Notes under the pieces: generated by a model | Seen by the model: the letters and a program-made list of their open reading frames with translations, nothing else | Databases searched by the model: none | Told to the model about the DNA's origin: nothing | In this document: piece by piece, positions 42,074-50,637 of the stretch | How positions within the stretch are numbered: position 1 is the stretch's first letter | Layout of the letters: every line of letters starts with the position of its first letter | DNA from: CAVQBJ01 sp963819075 | Lineage (GTDB): Bacteria; Actinomycetota; Thermoleophilia; Solirubrobacterales; Solirubrobacteraceae | Length of the DNA: 64,000 nt | Assembly (NCBI GenBank): GCA_963819075.1 | Contig: CAWFUP010000001.1 | Span: forward strand, 744,001 to 808,000 | Direction: 5' to 3' | Program-made: the position numbers and the translations under genes

Positions 42074-44905
42074 ATGTTCATGGCTCGGGGGAGGGCGATC
42101 CGGACGATCTGCAGTCGGGCGGCACCGTGCGCCCTGGCCGTATTCGCACTCGCGCCCGCGGTCGCGCACGCGAGCACAATTGTCGTCACGACCACGAGCG
42201 ACGACGCGACGTCCGGTGACGGGCAGTGCTCACTGCGCAAGGCCATCGCCTCCGTGGACACGCCGGGCTCTCCAAGCCCCGACTGCGCCGCGCCATCGGC
42301 GGTCGGGAACACGATCATGCTCGGCCCCGGGGCCTACACGCTCTCGATCAAGCCGTCCGGCAGCGACGACAACAGCACCGGCGATCTCAACATCGCGCCG
42401 ACGGTGACCGGGCTCACAATCGAGGGCTCGCCGGCCGGCCCCACGACGGTCGACGCGACCGGGCTCGGCGACCGGATCCTGAGCATCGCCTCGGGAGCGA
42501 GCGTGACGCTCACCGGGCTGACGCTCACCGGCGGGCGGGCTCCGGCCGGGCTGGCTGACACGAACGCCGACGGCGGCGCGGGTGGCAACGGCGCGAACGG
42601 CGGTGCGATCGACACTGCCGGCACGCTCGAGGTGAGCGATTCGGTCCTCACCGACGACGACGCGGGGGCCGGCGGGCAGGGCGGCGCCGGCAAGGCGATC
42701 TCTGGCGGCGGCGCGGGTGCCTCCGGAGGCACCGGTGGTGTCGGCGGTTCGGGCGGCGGGATCTTCAACACGGGAGCGCTCACGCTCGACGGCACGACCT
42801 TCAACCTCGATCACGCCGGCGCCGGCGGTCAGGGTGGCACGCTGCAGGCGTCCGGCGCCACCGGGGGGACTGGTGGCGCGGGTGGACTGGGCGGAGGGTT
42901 GTTCAACGGCGGTACCGCGGTGATCGGCGGCGCGACGTTCACGAATGACGGTGCTGGCGCCGGGGGGGTGGGCGCCCCTCCACTCGGCGCCGCCAACGAC
43001 ACGGTCGGCGGCAGTGGCGGCGCCGGCGGGGCGGGCGGCGGCATCTACACCAGTGGGATGTCGCTGCAGATAAGTGACTCGACGCTGAGCAGCGACACCG
43101 CCGGGAGCGGCGCCGCGGGCCGGGGCAGCGATCCCGGCCTTCCGGGCGCGTCGGGAGGCTGCGGCGGCGCCGGCGGCGGCGTGGCCGCGGTCGGCGCGGG
43201 CGACGCGACGATCGCCGGGACGACGCTGGACCACGACGAGGCCGGCAACGGTGGGGCCGGCGGTCAGGGCGGGAGCCAGGACCCGGCCGGTGGACCCGCA
43301 GTCAATGGCGGCAATGGCTGCGCCGGCGGATCGGGCGGGGGGATCGTCGACGATCAGGGCGGCACGCTGAGCGTGACCAACAGCACGCTCACGTCCGATT
43401 TTGCCGCGGCCGGCGGCGCGGGCGGCCAGGGCGGCGACGTCGTCGCCGTCAACAACAAGACCGGAGGCACGGGTGGGAACGGCGCTGCGGGCGGCTCGGG
43501 CGGTGCGCTGCAGGTCAGCGACCCGGCCTCGGTGACGCTGCTGAACGTCACGATCGCCCAGAACGGGATCGGCGCCGGCGGGGCCTCCGGAGCCGGCGGT
43601 TTGGCCAATCAGGGCGGCGCGACCGGCGGGACGAACGGTACGTCCGGCACAGCCGGCTCACCGGGGGTCGACGGGGGCGTCTTCTCGCACCCCACCATCT
43701 GCTTCGGCTCGTGCGTGGACGTCATCCTGCGCAACACGATCGTGGCCGACAACCAGGGCGGCAACTGCGTGAGCCTCGTCGCCGACGGTGGCCACGACGT
43801 CACGTTCGGCGACATCCCGCCGAGCTGCCCCGGCACGAACGCCGATCCGAGGCTCGGACAGCTCGCGGACAACGGAGGGCCCACCGAGACATTGGACCCC
43901 GCAGCCGGCAGCGCGGCGATCGACACCGTGCCGGCCAAGGGCGCCAGCTGCCCACAGACCGATCAGCGCGGCCTGCCCCGCCCCTTCGGGAGCGCCTGCG
44001 ACGCCGGCGCATATGAGGTGACGTCACCCAGCGCCACCACCGGAGCAGCAAGCGCCGTGACGAACTCGGGCGCGACGGTGCATGCGACCGTGACGGCCAA
44101 CGCCGGCTCGGCCGCCGTCCACTTCGACTTCGGAACGACCGCCCAGTACGGACAGCAGACCAGCGTGCAGGACGTCGTCGGCCTGACGCCCGCCACCGTC
44201 TCCGGGTCGCTCACCGGGCTCGGTCCGGGGACGACCTACCACTACCGGGTCGTCGCGGTGAGCGCCGACGGCACCACCGACGGCAGCGACGAGACGTTCA
44301 CGACGTCACCGCCGCCGCCGGCGGTCAATCCCGCCGGGTCCGGCGGGACCGGTGGTGGCACGACGTCGGGTGGTACGACGTCGGGCGGCACGACGGGTAG
44401 TGGTACGAGCCCTGGCACCGGTGGCGGTGGCCGGTCAGGGGGCACGGCCGGCGCCGGCGGCGCGACGGGAGCGGTCGCGGCGCCCGCGCTCAGCGGCCTG
44501 GCTCTGACGCCCACCGCCTTCGCGGCCCGTTCGTCCGGGGCGGCGATCGCACCTCCGCGGCGCGGCGGGACGAGGGTGGCCTACTCCGACACCGAGGCCG
44601 CCACGACGACGTTCGACGTGTCGCGGCTGCTCGCCGGTGTCCGGTCCGGGCGCCGCTGCGTGACGCCGCCGCAGCACCCCTCGATCAAGCATGCCTCAAC
44701 CAAGCACCCCCGACCCTGCACACGCGTCGTGCCCGTCGGCTCGTTCTCCCACCTCGATCGCGTGGGCGCAAATGGCTTCACTTTCACCGGCCGGCTACGC
44801 GGACACAAGCTGCCGGCCGGGGGCTACCAGCTCGCGGCGACCCCGCGCGCGCACGGTGCCACGGGCACCACCGTCTCCGTGTCGTTTCGCATCGTGGCGT
44901 CGTAG
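42074..44905 (+). CDS. Gly-rich secreted beta-helix surface protein (choice-of-anchor Q type)
   Basis: 943 aa from ATG 42074 (ATG 42080 also possible). Signal peptide about 1-34. CSLRKAIASVD (about 52-62) is the opening motif of right-handed beta-helix proteins of the choice-of-anchor Q type. The core (about 150-545) is PGRS-like, built of GGxGGxGGxG turns alternating with ILxxSTLxxD-type strands. It ends with TDQRGLPRPFGSACDAGAYE, the usual closing block. A fibronectin-III-like domain follows (about 650-750), then a Gly/Thr linker and a ~120-residue C-terminal domain. Probably an adhesin or surface-exposed structural protein. It lies between motif copies 3 and 4. Function not determined. Confidence 0.75.
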   Translation: MFMARGRAIRTICSRAAPCALAVFALAPAVAHASTIVVTTTSDDATSGDGQCSLRKAIASVDTPGSPSPDCAAPSAVGNTIMLGPGAYTLSIKPSGSDDNSTGDLNIAPTVTGLTIEGSPAGPTTVDATGLGDRILSIASGASVTLTGLTLTGGRAPAGLADTNADGGAGGNGANGGAIDTAGTLEVSDSVLTDDDAGAGGQGGAGKAISGGGAGASGGTGGVGGSGGGIFNTGALTLDGTTFNLDHAGAGGQGGTLQASGATGGTGGAGGLGGGLFNGGTAVIGGATFTNDGAGAGGVGAPPLGAANDTVGGSGGAGGAGGGIYTSGMSLQISDSTLSSDTAGSGAAGRGSDPGLPGASGGCGGAGGGVAAVGAGDATIAGTTLDHDEAGNGGAGGQGGSQDPAGGPAVNGGNGCAGGSGGGIVDDQGGTLSVTNSTLTSDFAAAGGAGGQGGDVVAVNNKTGGTGGNGAAGGSGGALQVSDPASVTLLNVTIAQNGIGAGGASGAGGLANQGGATGGTNGTSGTAGSPGVDGGVFSHPTICFGSCVDVILRNTIVADNQGGNCVSLVADGGHDVTFGDIPPSCPGTNADPRLGQLADNGGPTETLDPAAGSAAIDTVPAKGASCPQTDQRGLPRPFGSACDAGAYEVTSPSATTGAASAVTNSGATVHATVTANAGSAAVHFDFGTTAQYGQQTSVQDVVGLTPATVSGSLTGLGPGTTYHYRVVAVSADGTTDGSDETFTTSPPPPAVNPAGSGGTGGGTTSGGTTSGGTTGSGTSPGTGGGGRSGGTAGAGGATGAVAAPALSGLALTPTAFAARSSGAAIAPPRRGGTRVAYSDTEAATTTFDVSRLLAGVRSGRRCVTPPQHPSIKHASTKHPRPCTRVVPVGSFSHLDRVGANGFTFTGRLRGHKLPAGGYQLAATPRAHGATGTTVSVSFRIVAS

Positions 44906-44920
44906 ACGCCCCGCCGCTCC

Positions 44921-44942
44921 CGGCCGCCGCAACCAGCGGCCG
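44921..44942 (+). terminator. Possible hairpin terminator
   Basis: CGGCCGC (44921-44927) pairs with GCGGCCG (44936-44942), 16 nt after the stop of the beta-helix gene. No T-run follows, so the call is weak. Confidence 0.35.
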
Positions 44943-45071
44943 CCTCAACCCAAAAAGGTAGCCAGTCGATGGGGCAGGTGTCGCGGGGCTGACGAGACTC
45001 AACGCGTGTGCCGCGGCGGCGTTGCGAACCGAGCTGCGTGCAATGACCGCACGATGGCCCACATCGCATCG

Positions 45072-45105
45072 AGTTTCGAACGTCGTCCCGCCAACCCCGT
45101 TAGTT
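45072..45105 (+). repeat. ~33-bp island boundary motif, copy 4
   Basis: GTTTCGAACGTCGTCCCGCC followed by AACCCCGTTAGTTCC. The last bases differ from copies 1 and 2 (AGTTGAG becomes CGTTAGT). The IS110 element begins about here, so the copy may be its insertion target. Confidence 0.55.
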
Positions 45106-45330
45106 CCTCGCGGCGTGGGGCGCCGGCTCTGGGCGGGTGAAAACGAGCGATGATTTCGTGGTCGTCTGCTGACGCCGACCTACTATGGCGCTTGCGAGCC
45201 CGTCGTTTAGTTTGGCGTGGGGGTCTGTTTCGGGACTCCGGACTGTCGCTGCTCGAGCACGCTCATCAGACTCTTTGAATTCACAGGCCCTCGCAGATGG
45301 CGATCGTGTCATCGACGTGAGGAGGTTGTG
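45106..45330 (+). ncRNA. Candidate bridge-RNA region of the IS110 element
   Basis: Noncoding 225 nt upstream of the transposase. In the IS110 group this 5' end encodes a structured bridge RNA that pairs with target and donor DNA. The position and length fit. I have not folded it, and no guide loop is assigned. Confidence 0.3.
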
Positions 45331-46563
45331 ATGGACGTGATCGTTGAGCGCGTCAGCGCGCTTGATGTCCACAAGGCCAGCGTGACCGCGTGCGTGCGCA
45401 CGCCTGCGGGCGACGGTGGCCGCGAGCCGCACCTGGCGGAGTTTGCCACGACGGTCCGCGGGCTTTTGGGGCTGCGTGACTGGCTGGCCGCGCACGGCGT
45501 CACGCAGGTCGTCATGGAGGCCACCGGGGTGTATTGGAAGCCGGTCTGGCACATCCTTGAGGACGACTTCGAGCTGATGCTCGTCAACGCCCGTCACGTC
45601 AAGCAGGTCCCCGGTCGCAAGACCGACATGGGTGACGCGGCGTGGCTGTGCCAGCTCGCCGAAGCTGGGCTCTTGAAGGCCAACTTCGTGCCGCCCAAGC
45701 CGATCCGTGACCTGCGCCAGCTCACGAGGTATCGCAAGACCCAGATCGCCGAGCGTCAACGCGAGGCTCAGCGGCTGCATAAGGCGTTGGAGGACAGCAA
45801 CGTCAAGCTCGATTGCGTCGCCTCGGATCTGCTGGGCAAGTCGGGACGCGCGATGCTCGACGCGCTCGTGGTCGGTACGACTGACCCCGACATCCTGGCC
45901 GACCTCGCCAAGGGCCGGCTGCGCCAGAAGCTTCCCGAGCTGCGCGAAGCGCTGGAGGGTCGCTTCAACGACCTGCACGCGCTGCTGATCGGCGCGATCC
46001 TCGCCCACCTGGACTTCCTGGACGAGCAGATCGACCGGCTTTCGGACGCGATCGGGGAACGCATCGCCCCTTTCGAGGCGGCCGTTGAGCTCTTGTGCAG
46101 CATCCCGGGCGTTCAACGGCGCACCGCCGAGGTGATCATCGCCGAGATCGGCCCTGACATGAGCGTGTTCCCTTCGGCGCGCCATTTGGCGTCCTGGGCC
46201 GGGCAGTGCCCCGGCAACGACCGCTCCGCCGGCAAGCAGCGCTCCGGCCGCACCCGCAAGGGATCCAGGTGGCTCAACGCCGCCCTCAAGGATGCCGCGA
46301 TGGCTGCGATGCGCACCAAGAACAGCTACCTGCGAGCGCTTTACGAACGCCAGCGCTCCCGTATCGGACACGGCAAAGCGATCGGCGCCGTCAAACACTC
46401 GATCCTCGTCGCCGCGTGGCACATGCTCACCAACGGCGAGCTCTACGCCGACCTCGGCCCCGATTACTACCGCCGCCGCGATCCCGCCCGCACCACCAAA
46501 CGCCTCGTCGCCCAGCTCGAGCGCCTCGGCCACACCGTCACGATCCAGGAGGCAGCCGCATAG
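45331..46563 (+). CDS. IS110-family DEDD transposase
   Basis: 410 aa from ATG 45331, with GAGGAGG 5 nt upstream; the GTG at 45217 in frame is less likely. The N-terminal RuvC-like DEDD domain shows ALDVHKASV (D12), VVMEATGVYW (Glu) and GRKTDMGDAAWL (two Asp). The C-terminal transposase-20 domain shows LCSIPGV, the catalytic-serine region GNDRSAGKQRSGRTRKGSRWL and KAIGAVKHSILVAAWHML. Length is normal and the frame intact, so the element may be active. It lies in the accessory island between unrelated genes. Confidence 0.93.
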   Translation: MDVIVERVSALDVHKASVTACVRTPAGDGGREPHLAEFATTVRGLLGLRDWLAAHGVTQVVMEATGVYWKPVWHILEDDFELMLVNARHVKQVPGRKTDMGDAAWLCQLAEAGLLKANFVPPKPIRDLRQLTRYRKTQIAERQREAQRLHKALEDSNVKLDCVASDLLGKSGRAMLDALVVGTTDPDILADLAKGRLRQKLPELREALEGRFNDLHALLIGAILAHLDFLDEQIDRLSDAIGERIAPFEAAVELLCSIPGVQRRTAEVIIAEIGPDMSVFPSARHLASWAGQCPGNDRSAGKQRSGRTRKGSRWLNAALKDAAMAAMRTKNSYLRALYERQRSRIGHGKAIGAVKHSILVAAWHMLTNGELYADLGPDYYRRRDPARTTKRLVAQLERLGHTVTIQEAAA

Positions 46564-46592
46564 AGCGCGAACGCGTTTTCCCATCAGTTCGT

Positions 46593-46691
46593 TCAGTTGT
46601 GCGGCAGCGACGAGCCGGCAAAGAAGAAGAACCAGACCTCGAAGGTCAGCGCGCAGGCCAGCACGCTGAAGACGACGATCCGCTCTGGCAC
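46593..46691 (-). CDS. 32-residue single-TM protein
   Basis: GTG 46691 gives a protein with IVVFSVLACALTFEVWFFFF, then AGSSLPHN. The hydrophobic core followed by the aromatic run and 'AGSSLP' looks conserved rather than accidental. It is in frame with, and 9 bp behind, the stop of the membrane gene at 46701, so it is likely its partner. No function known. Confidence 0.5.
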   Translation of the reverse strand: MPERIVVFSVLACALTFEVWFFFFAGSSLPHN

Positions 46692-46700
46692 CGAGATTCG

Positions 46701-47087
46701 CTATCGCTCGCGCGCGGCATCTTCGCGCTCTCCGCGCAGGCTGCGCAGCCAAGGTGACGTTTGGCGAGCTCCGGCCGGACGGCCCACGAGACGGTCATAA
46801 GCGCTGCCGAGGCGAACGAGCGTCCAGGCCATCGCAAACACGAGGACCGCGAGCAGGATCACGACCGTGAACACGGCGGTCATCGTGACGCCATTGGATG
46901 GGCTTGGGGCGCCGACCCGGTACTCGACGTGGGAGCCGATGAATATGGCGACCACCGGACAGCCTGTCCAGATGTTGATGCTGACGAACAGCGTGGCGAC
47001 CGCGAGCGCCGCGACCTTCGGTCGAAACGGGCGCGCTGGCTCATCGATCGGTCCGGGCGGCGTAGAGGCTTTCGTCGCCACATCCAT
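46701..47087 (-). CDS. Two-TM membrane protein
   Basis: 128 aa from ATG 47087. Two hydrophobic segments: about 27-50 (KVAALAVATLFVSINIWTG) and about 70-92 (MTAVFTVVILLAVLVFAMAWTLV), with a short outer loop. The cytoplasmic tail is basic (SPWLRSLRGERED). No family is recognised. The IS110 element ends just past the downstream 32-residue gene, so the pair was not split by it. Confidence 0.6.
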   Translation of the reverse strand: MDVATKASTPPGPIDEPARPFRPKVAALAVATLFVSINIWTGCPVVAIFIGSHVEYRVGAPSPSNGVTMTAVFTVVILLAVLVFAMAWTLVRLGSAYDRLVGRPAGARQTSPWLRSLRGEREDAARER

Positions 47088-47489
47088 ATGGACATGAACT
47101 CACACCGGTGGGGAACCTTCAACCGCGGCCAAGGGGCGTCCGCGCGTTCGTTCAGCTGGGGCGACTGACTACGACCACGGCGAGCCCCAACGCGGTCCAG
47201 ACGTCAGTGATCGGGAAGACACCGCACTTCACGCACGCCCGACCGTCGCTTGGACAGCAAACGCTCCCGCTAAACCACTCAAGGGCACAGATGGCCGACC
47301 GGGCCCCTCGGGCAACGAGCAACGGCTCCCCAACCCCGTCGCGTCGCCTTGAGGCGCTACCGAAGAGGTGAGGTTCGGTCGCCACTGCCGGTGACGAAGA
47401 CGGTGGGAGCCGAGGAGCCCGAAACCGTCGGTCGTATCGTCCTGGCGGGGTCGAGCCGCCGCGCTGCCGGCCGTCGGCAGCCGGGGCGC
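47088..47489. other. Intergenic stretch with no supported gene
   Basis: About 400 bp. Short open frames exist on both strands, but none has protein-like composition together with a ribosome site. Nothing else recognised. Confidence 0.5.
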
Positions 47490-47576
47490 TCAGCCCCGAA
47501 CTTCTTTGATCAGCGGACTCGGCTTGATTGGCTGCGGCGTCGGTTGCGGCGCCGGCTGCTGGGAGGGTTTGGGCAC
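47490..47576 (-). CDS. 28-residue proline-rich small protein
   Basis: GTG 47576 opens a frame of Pro/Gln pairs (VPKPSQQPAPQPTPQP) ending IKPSPLIKEVRG. It starts 7 nt after the stop of the membrane gene at 47584, an arrangement that suggests translational coupling. It is too short for standard gene finding. No family is recognised; chance is possible. Confidence 0.4.
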   Translation of the reverse strand: MPKPSQQPAPQPTPQPIKPSPLIKEVRG

Positions 47577-47583
47577 AGCCCCA

Positions 47584-48081
47584 TTATGCACCACCGGCTA
47601 GCAGAATCACCCAAGCGAGCACCTCGAGAACGAGGGCGATCGTCCCGACGCGAAAGGCTAGGAACAGGGTCTTCATAACCCGCCGGTTCGCAGCGGCAGC
47701 GTTCCCCATATGCGGCGCGAGATCGCGGTGGATGTCCCGGAGTGGCGTTGGAGGGCCGGGAGTGGGCTCGAGGTAGGTTCCGATCAGCTCGGCCGGCGAA
47801 ATGTCGAACTGCCAGGCGCGCCGTGGCCAGAGCACCACGAGCACGCAGACTGCGAGCGCAACGAAGAACGCCAACGCGATCCATCCGAACGTCGGGACGT
47901 GCCCGGTGCGAAGCACCTGCCCACCGAAGAACGACGTCACCAGCGCTGCGCCCGCGATGAGCGTGGCGCCGCGACTGTGGAGTTCGTCGAGCACCCGCGA
48001 CTGGTCGTCAAGCGCCCGCTTCGCCTCATCGGACGCGAGGGCATAGCCGGCCGGGTCAGCCGGGGGTGAAGGCGCGGACAT
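47584..48081 (-). CDS. Membrane protein with two TM regions, unknown function
   Basis: 165 aa from ATG 48081. An amphipathic N-terminal helix (SDEAKRALDDQSRVLDELHSR, about 17-37) precedes a TM pair (ATLIAGAALVTSFFGG, then TFGWIALAFFVALAVCVLVVLW). A soluble segment follows (about 90-130), then a C-terminal TM pair or hairpin (TLFLAFRVGTIALVLEVLAWVILL). The layout recalls small membrane effectors of conflict systems (SLATT-like), but I see no diagnostic motif, and many housekeeping-like actinobacterial proteins look the same. A tiny proline-rich frame is coupled downstream. Confidence 0.6.
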   Translation of the reverse strand: MSAPSPPADPAGYALASDEAKRALDDQSRVLDELHSRGATLIAGAALVTSFFGGQVLRTGHVPTFGWIALAFFVALAVCVLVVLWPRRAWQFDISPAELIGTYLEPTPGPPTPLRDIHRDLAPHMGNAAAANRRVMKTLFLAFRVGTIALVLEVLAWVILLAGGA

Positions 48082-48395
48082 GCCGTGAGTATCGACGCAA
48101 TCGCAGACGGGACATGCGACTGATCTCGGCGTGAGTGCCGAAGCAGCGCACCGTTGCCTTCGCCGCCGAACGCAAGACGCTGCGCCAACATTCGCGATGC
48201 GCACGCGTTGGAGGAGGCCCGCGACTCCGAACTCGACGCGCGCGCTGTTCTGCTCCTGGGGGAGGCGTCTCCGACGCCCCCCGTAGCCGCGAGCAGCGTT
48301 CGTCCCCGCGCATTCGCCGCCTCGTCGGCCCACTGCTCACCGGCGAAAGCGGCCGTCTCGGGCGCACATCGCACGCCAGCCGCGCTGGCCAATCG
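48082..48395. other. Intergenic stretch with no supported gene
   Basis: About 310 bp upstream of the 47584 membrane gene. No frame with convincing composition and no recognised element. Confidence 0.45.
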
Positions 48396-48674
48396 TCACC
48401 TGCTGTTGTAGCTGACGTTCCAAGCGAGCGCCCATACCGCATCGTCGGAGAGTTCTGGGTGCGAGTCCCGCATGGTGGCCTGGACCTTCCGGCTTGCTTC
48501 CGCTAGATCCGTTGTGCCCCAATGAGATCGGTCAAGCCACGCCTCGCGTAGCAGCAGCTCGACCTGCTCACGCAGCGCCGGGGCACGATCGTCGCCGACA
48601 TAATCGGAGAGGGCATCAGGTAGTCGGGTCGGATAGCTGCTGATGCCCACGCCGAGACATACGAGAACGGCCAT
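48396..48674 (-). CDS. Small protein of unknown function
   Basis: 92 aa from ATG 48674 (an ATG at 48737 would add 21 unlikely residues). It reads as a mostly helical, acidic protein: LSDYVGDDRAPALREQVELL, REAWLDRSHWGTTDLAEASR and ending ELSDDAVWALAWNVSYNSR. The aromatic C-terminus looks protein-like. No family is recognised. It stands alone in the island. Confidence 0.45.
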   Translation of the reverse strand: MAVLVCLGVGISSYPTRLPDALSDYVGDDRAPALREQVELLLREAWLDRSHWGTTDLAEASRKVQATMRDSHPELSDDAVWALAWNVSYNSR

Positions 48675-49347
48675 GCTCAGAGTCGAATCGCGCCGACCGG
48701 GTGCGGCAGGTGCAGGGAAGGCTGTCCGTCGATGCACCGCGTCATCTTTTCACCGACCGGCGACAGCGCCGCCCGCCCGACGCTGCCGTGCTTCAGATGC
48801 CCAGGCATCGCCGGGCGTCCCCCGCCCGGTCGCCTGCGAGGTCCCCCGGCGGCTCCGCGCAGCTCGTCAACGGATTGGCGTAACCGTCGCCGTCGGCCAG
48901 CAGAGCACCGCCGAGGTCGGCGGACCGCGCCTGAGAGTCGTCCATTGGGGGACAGTGCGAGAGCGGCGGTTGCGTGCCTGTTCTTGATCGAAGGGAACAG
49001 CTGTAGGCGCGTGTCCGTTGTCCAGGATCGGTCGCCGGATGGGTTAGCCGCGGTCGCGGGATCGTCCTGATGATCGTGCCGCTGGCCGATCGGCGTTCGG
49101 TTCGTGCGTGGGACGGTCGCTTGCGTCGCGGTTCGCTGAGCTCCGCCGGCGTGACGGTGGTGATCAGTGGCTCGGTCGGAAGGGTCTCCGGGTCGGTGAT
49201 CCGTGGCAGCTGGATCACCGTGGAGGTGTCCAGGAGACACCCTTCGGACGATGGTCCCGAGGGCGCCCTCGAGCGCGACCGCGCTCGGACGGGGAGGGCG
49301 TCGGCGCCTCAATCTGAACCGGTAGACAGTCGATACCCGATGTTAGG
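48675..49347. other. Intergenic stretch, possible gene remnant
   Basis: About 670 bp without a supported gene. On the minus strand a fragment near 48850-48900 reads ADGDGYANPLTSC, like a calcium-binding thrombospondin-type repeat. It has no intact frame or start and may be decayed. Hairpin-rich sequence near 49190-49290 may act as a terminator or leader for the WxL-like gene. Confidence 0.4.
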
Positions 49348-50622
49348 ATGCGGCCGCCCCTGCTGAACCTGGCCTCGCGCCCGGCAACGCCGGGGATCGC
49401 CGCGATCGTCGCGGCCCTATGCCTGATCGCCCCTGGACGCTCGCTGGCCGCGCAGGCCACGACCTACTTCCGCGGCGCCAGCGCGGCGAACACCGGCAGC
49501 GGGACCGCCTCATCACTCAATCTCAACGCACCGTCGAATCTCGCGGTCGGCGACCTCGAGGTGCTCGAGATCGACGCCTCGGGGTCGACGGCCATCGCCA
49601 CCCCGTCGGGCTGGACGAGCCTCGGCAACGGGACCTCGAACATCGGCTACTACCGCGTCGCGTACAGGATGGCGGCCGCCGGCGACCTCGGCAGCACGTA
49701 CGCCCTGGCGCTCGGCGCCACGCGAGCCGCCCTGGTCCGGATCGTGGCGTTCACCGGCGTCGACTCGTCCAACCCGATCGAGGCGAGCGCGTTCGGCACC
49801 GGCACGGGAACGACGACGAATTATCCGACCATCACCACGACGCTGCCGAACTCGCGGGTCATCGTCGGCACGGCGGCGTCGCTGGCCGGCTCGCTGCCGA
49901 CCATCACGCCGGTCTCGGGTACCCAGGATCGCGTCGACGACGCCAACACGGCGGCCACTTGGATGGTCGAGAACGAGTCCGACTACAACAAGTCCGGCGC
50001 CGCACCGACCGGCACGATCACTTCGACGGTGTCGCCAAGCTCGAACTGGCGGACGTCGGACATCGCCATCCAGCCCGCCGCCGCGGGCGCGCTGGCCTTT
50101 GCGGTGGCGCCAACGCTACCGGGCCTTGGCTCCCTCACCCTCGACGGCCAGGCGCAGACGCTCACAGCGTCGCTCCCGAACTTCGCCGTCGACGACACGA
50201 CCGGCTCGGGCAACGGCTGGAACGTGAGCGTCAGCGGGGACAGCAGCGCGGGCAGCAGCCCCGTCTTCAAAGCGTATTGCCCGAACGCCACCTGTGGAAC
50301 TGACCCCGGCCCCGGCTACGTCAGCGGCGGCCAGACGCTGGCAGCGGGCTCGCTGACGCTCGACACCGCCGGAGCCAGCTGGCACAACAACGGCGGCACG
50401 GGCTCGGCGCCCGCGTTGCTCTGCTCCGGCGGCTGCGCGCTCGACACCTCGACGCCGACGAAGATCGCCTCGGCCGCCACGAGCGCGGGGCTCGGTGGCT
50501 GGATCACCCAGTCGCTCGGCGCCTCGAGCTTGTCACTCGCCGTTCCGACGACCATCCGCACACTGCAGACCAACGAGGTGTACCAGGTCGACCTCGTGTG
50601 GACGCTATCGAGCGGCCCGTAG
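49348..50622 (+). CDS. WxL-like secreted surface protein (third copy)
   Basis: 424 aa. Signal peptide to about residue 35 (LCLIAPGRSLAAQA). The N-terminal domain (ATTYFRGASAANTGSGTASSL, about 36-245) matches that of the 33960 protein. The C-terminal WxL-like domain shows NFAVDDTTGSGNGWNVSVSG, YCPNATCG, CSGGCA and ends YQVDLVWTLSSGP with intact W-x-L. It lies 14 kb from the other two, inside the island and without a DUF916-like partner beside it. It converges on the caspase-like gene. Duplication and relocation are likely. Confidence 0.7.
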   Translation: MRPPLLNLASRPATPGIAAIVAALCLIAPGRSLAAQATTYFRGASAANTGSGTASSLNLNAPSNLAVGDLEVLEIDASGSTAIATPSGWTSLGNGTSNIGYYRVAYRMAAAGDLGSTYALALGATRAALVRIVAFTGVDSSNPIEASAFGTGTGTTTNYPTITTTLPNSRVIVGTAASLAGSLPTITPVSGTQDRVDDANTAATWMVENESDYNKSGAAPTGTITSTVSPSSNWRTSDIAIQPAAAGALAFAVAPTLPGLGSLTLDGQAQTLTASLPNFAVDDTTGSGNGWNVSVSGDSSAGSSPVFKAYCPNATCGTDPGPGYVSGGQTLAAGSLTLDTAGASWHNNGGTGSAPALLCSGGCALDTSTPTKIASAATSAGLGGWITQSLGASSLSLAVPTTIRTLQTNEVYQVDLVWTLSSGP

Positions 50623-50637
50623 GCGGCGCCGCCGACC

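Larger units (their letters stand above)
45105..46590 (+). mobile_element. IS110-family insertion sequence
   Basis: One DEDD transposase gene (45331-46563) with about 225 nt of noncoding DNA on the left and a short right end. IS110 elements have no terminal inverted repeats, so the ends are inferred. The left limit is set at motif copy 4 and the right limit just before the small membrane gene that ends at 46593. No target duplication is recognisable. Confidence 0.6.

Noticed and set aside
36440..45105. Integron with attC sites
   Set aside because: The motif copies lack consistent GTTRRRY and RYYYAAC core pairs, and no integrase is visible; kept only as an unexplained repeat.
47584..48081. 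Membrane effector of a defence system (SLATT or Pycsar type)
   Set aside because: Only the general membrane layout fits; no nucleotide cyclase or sensor gene lies beside it.
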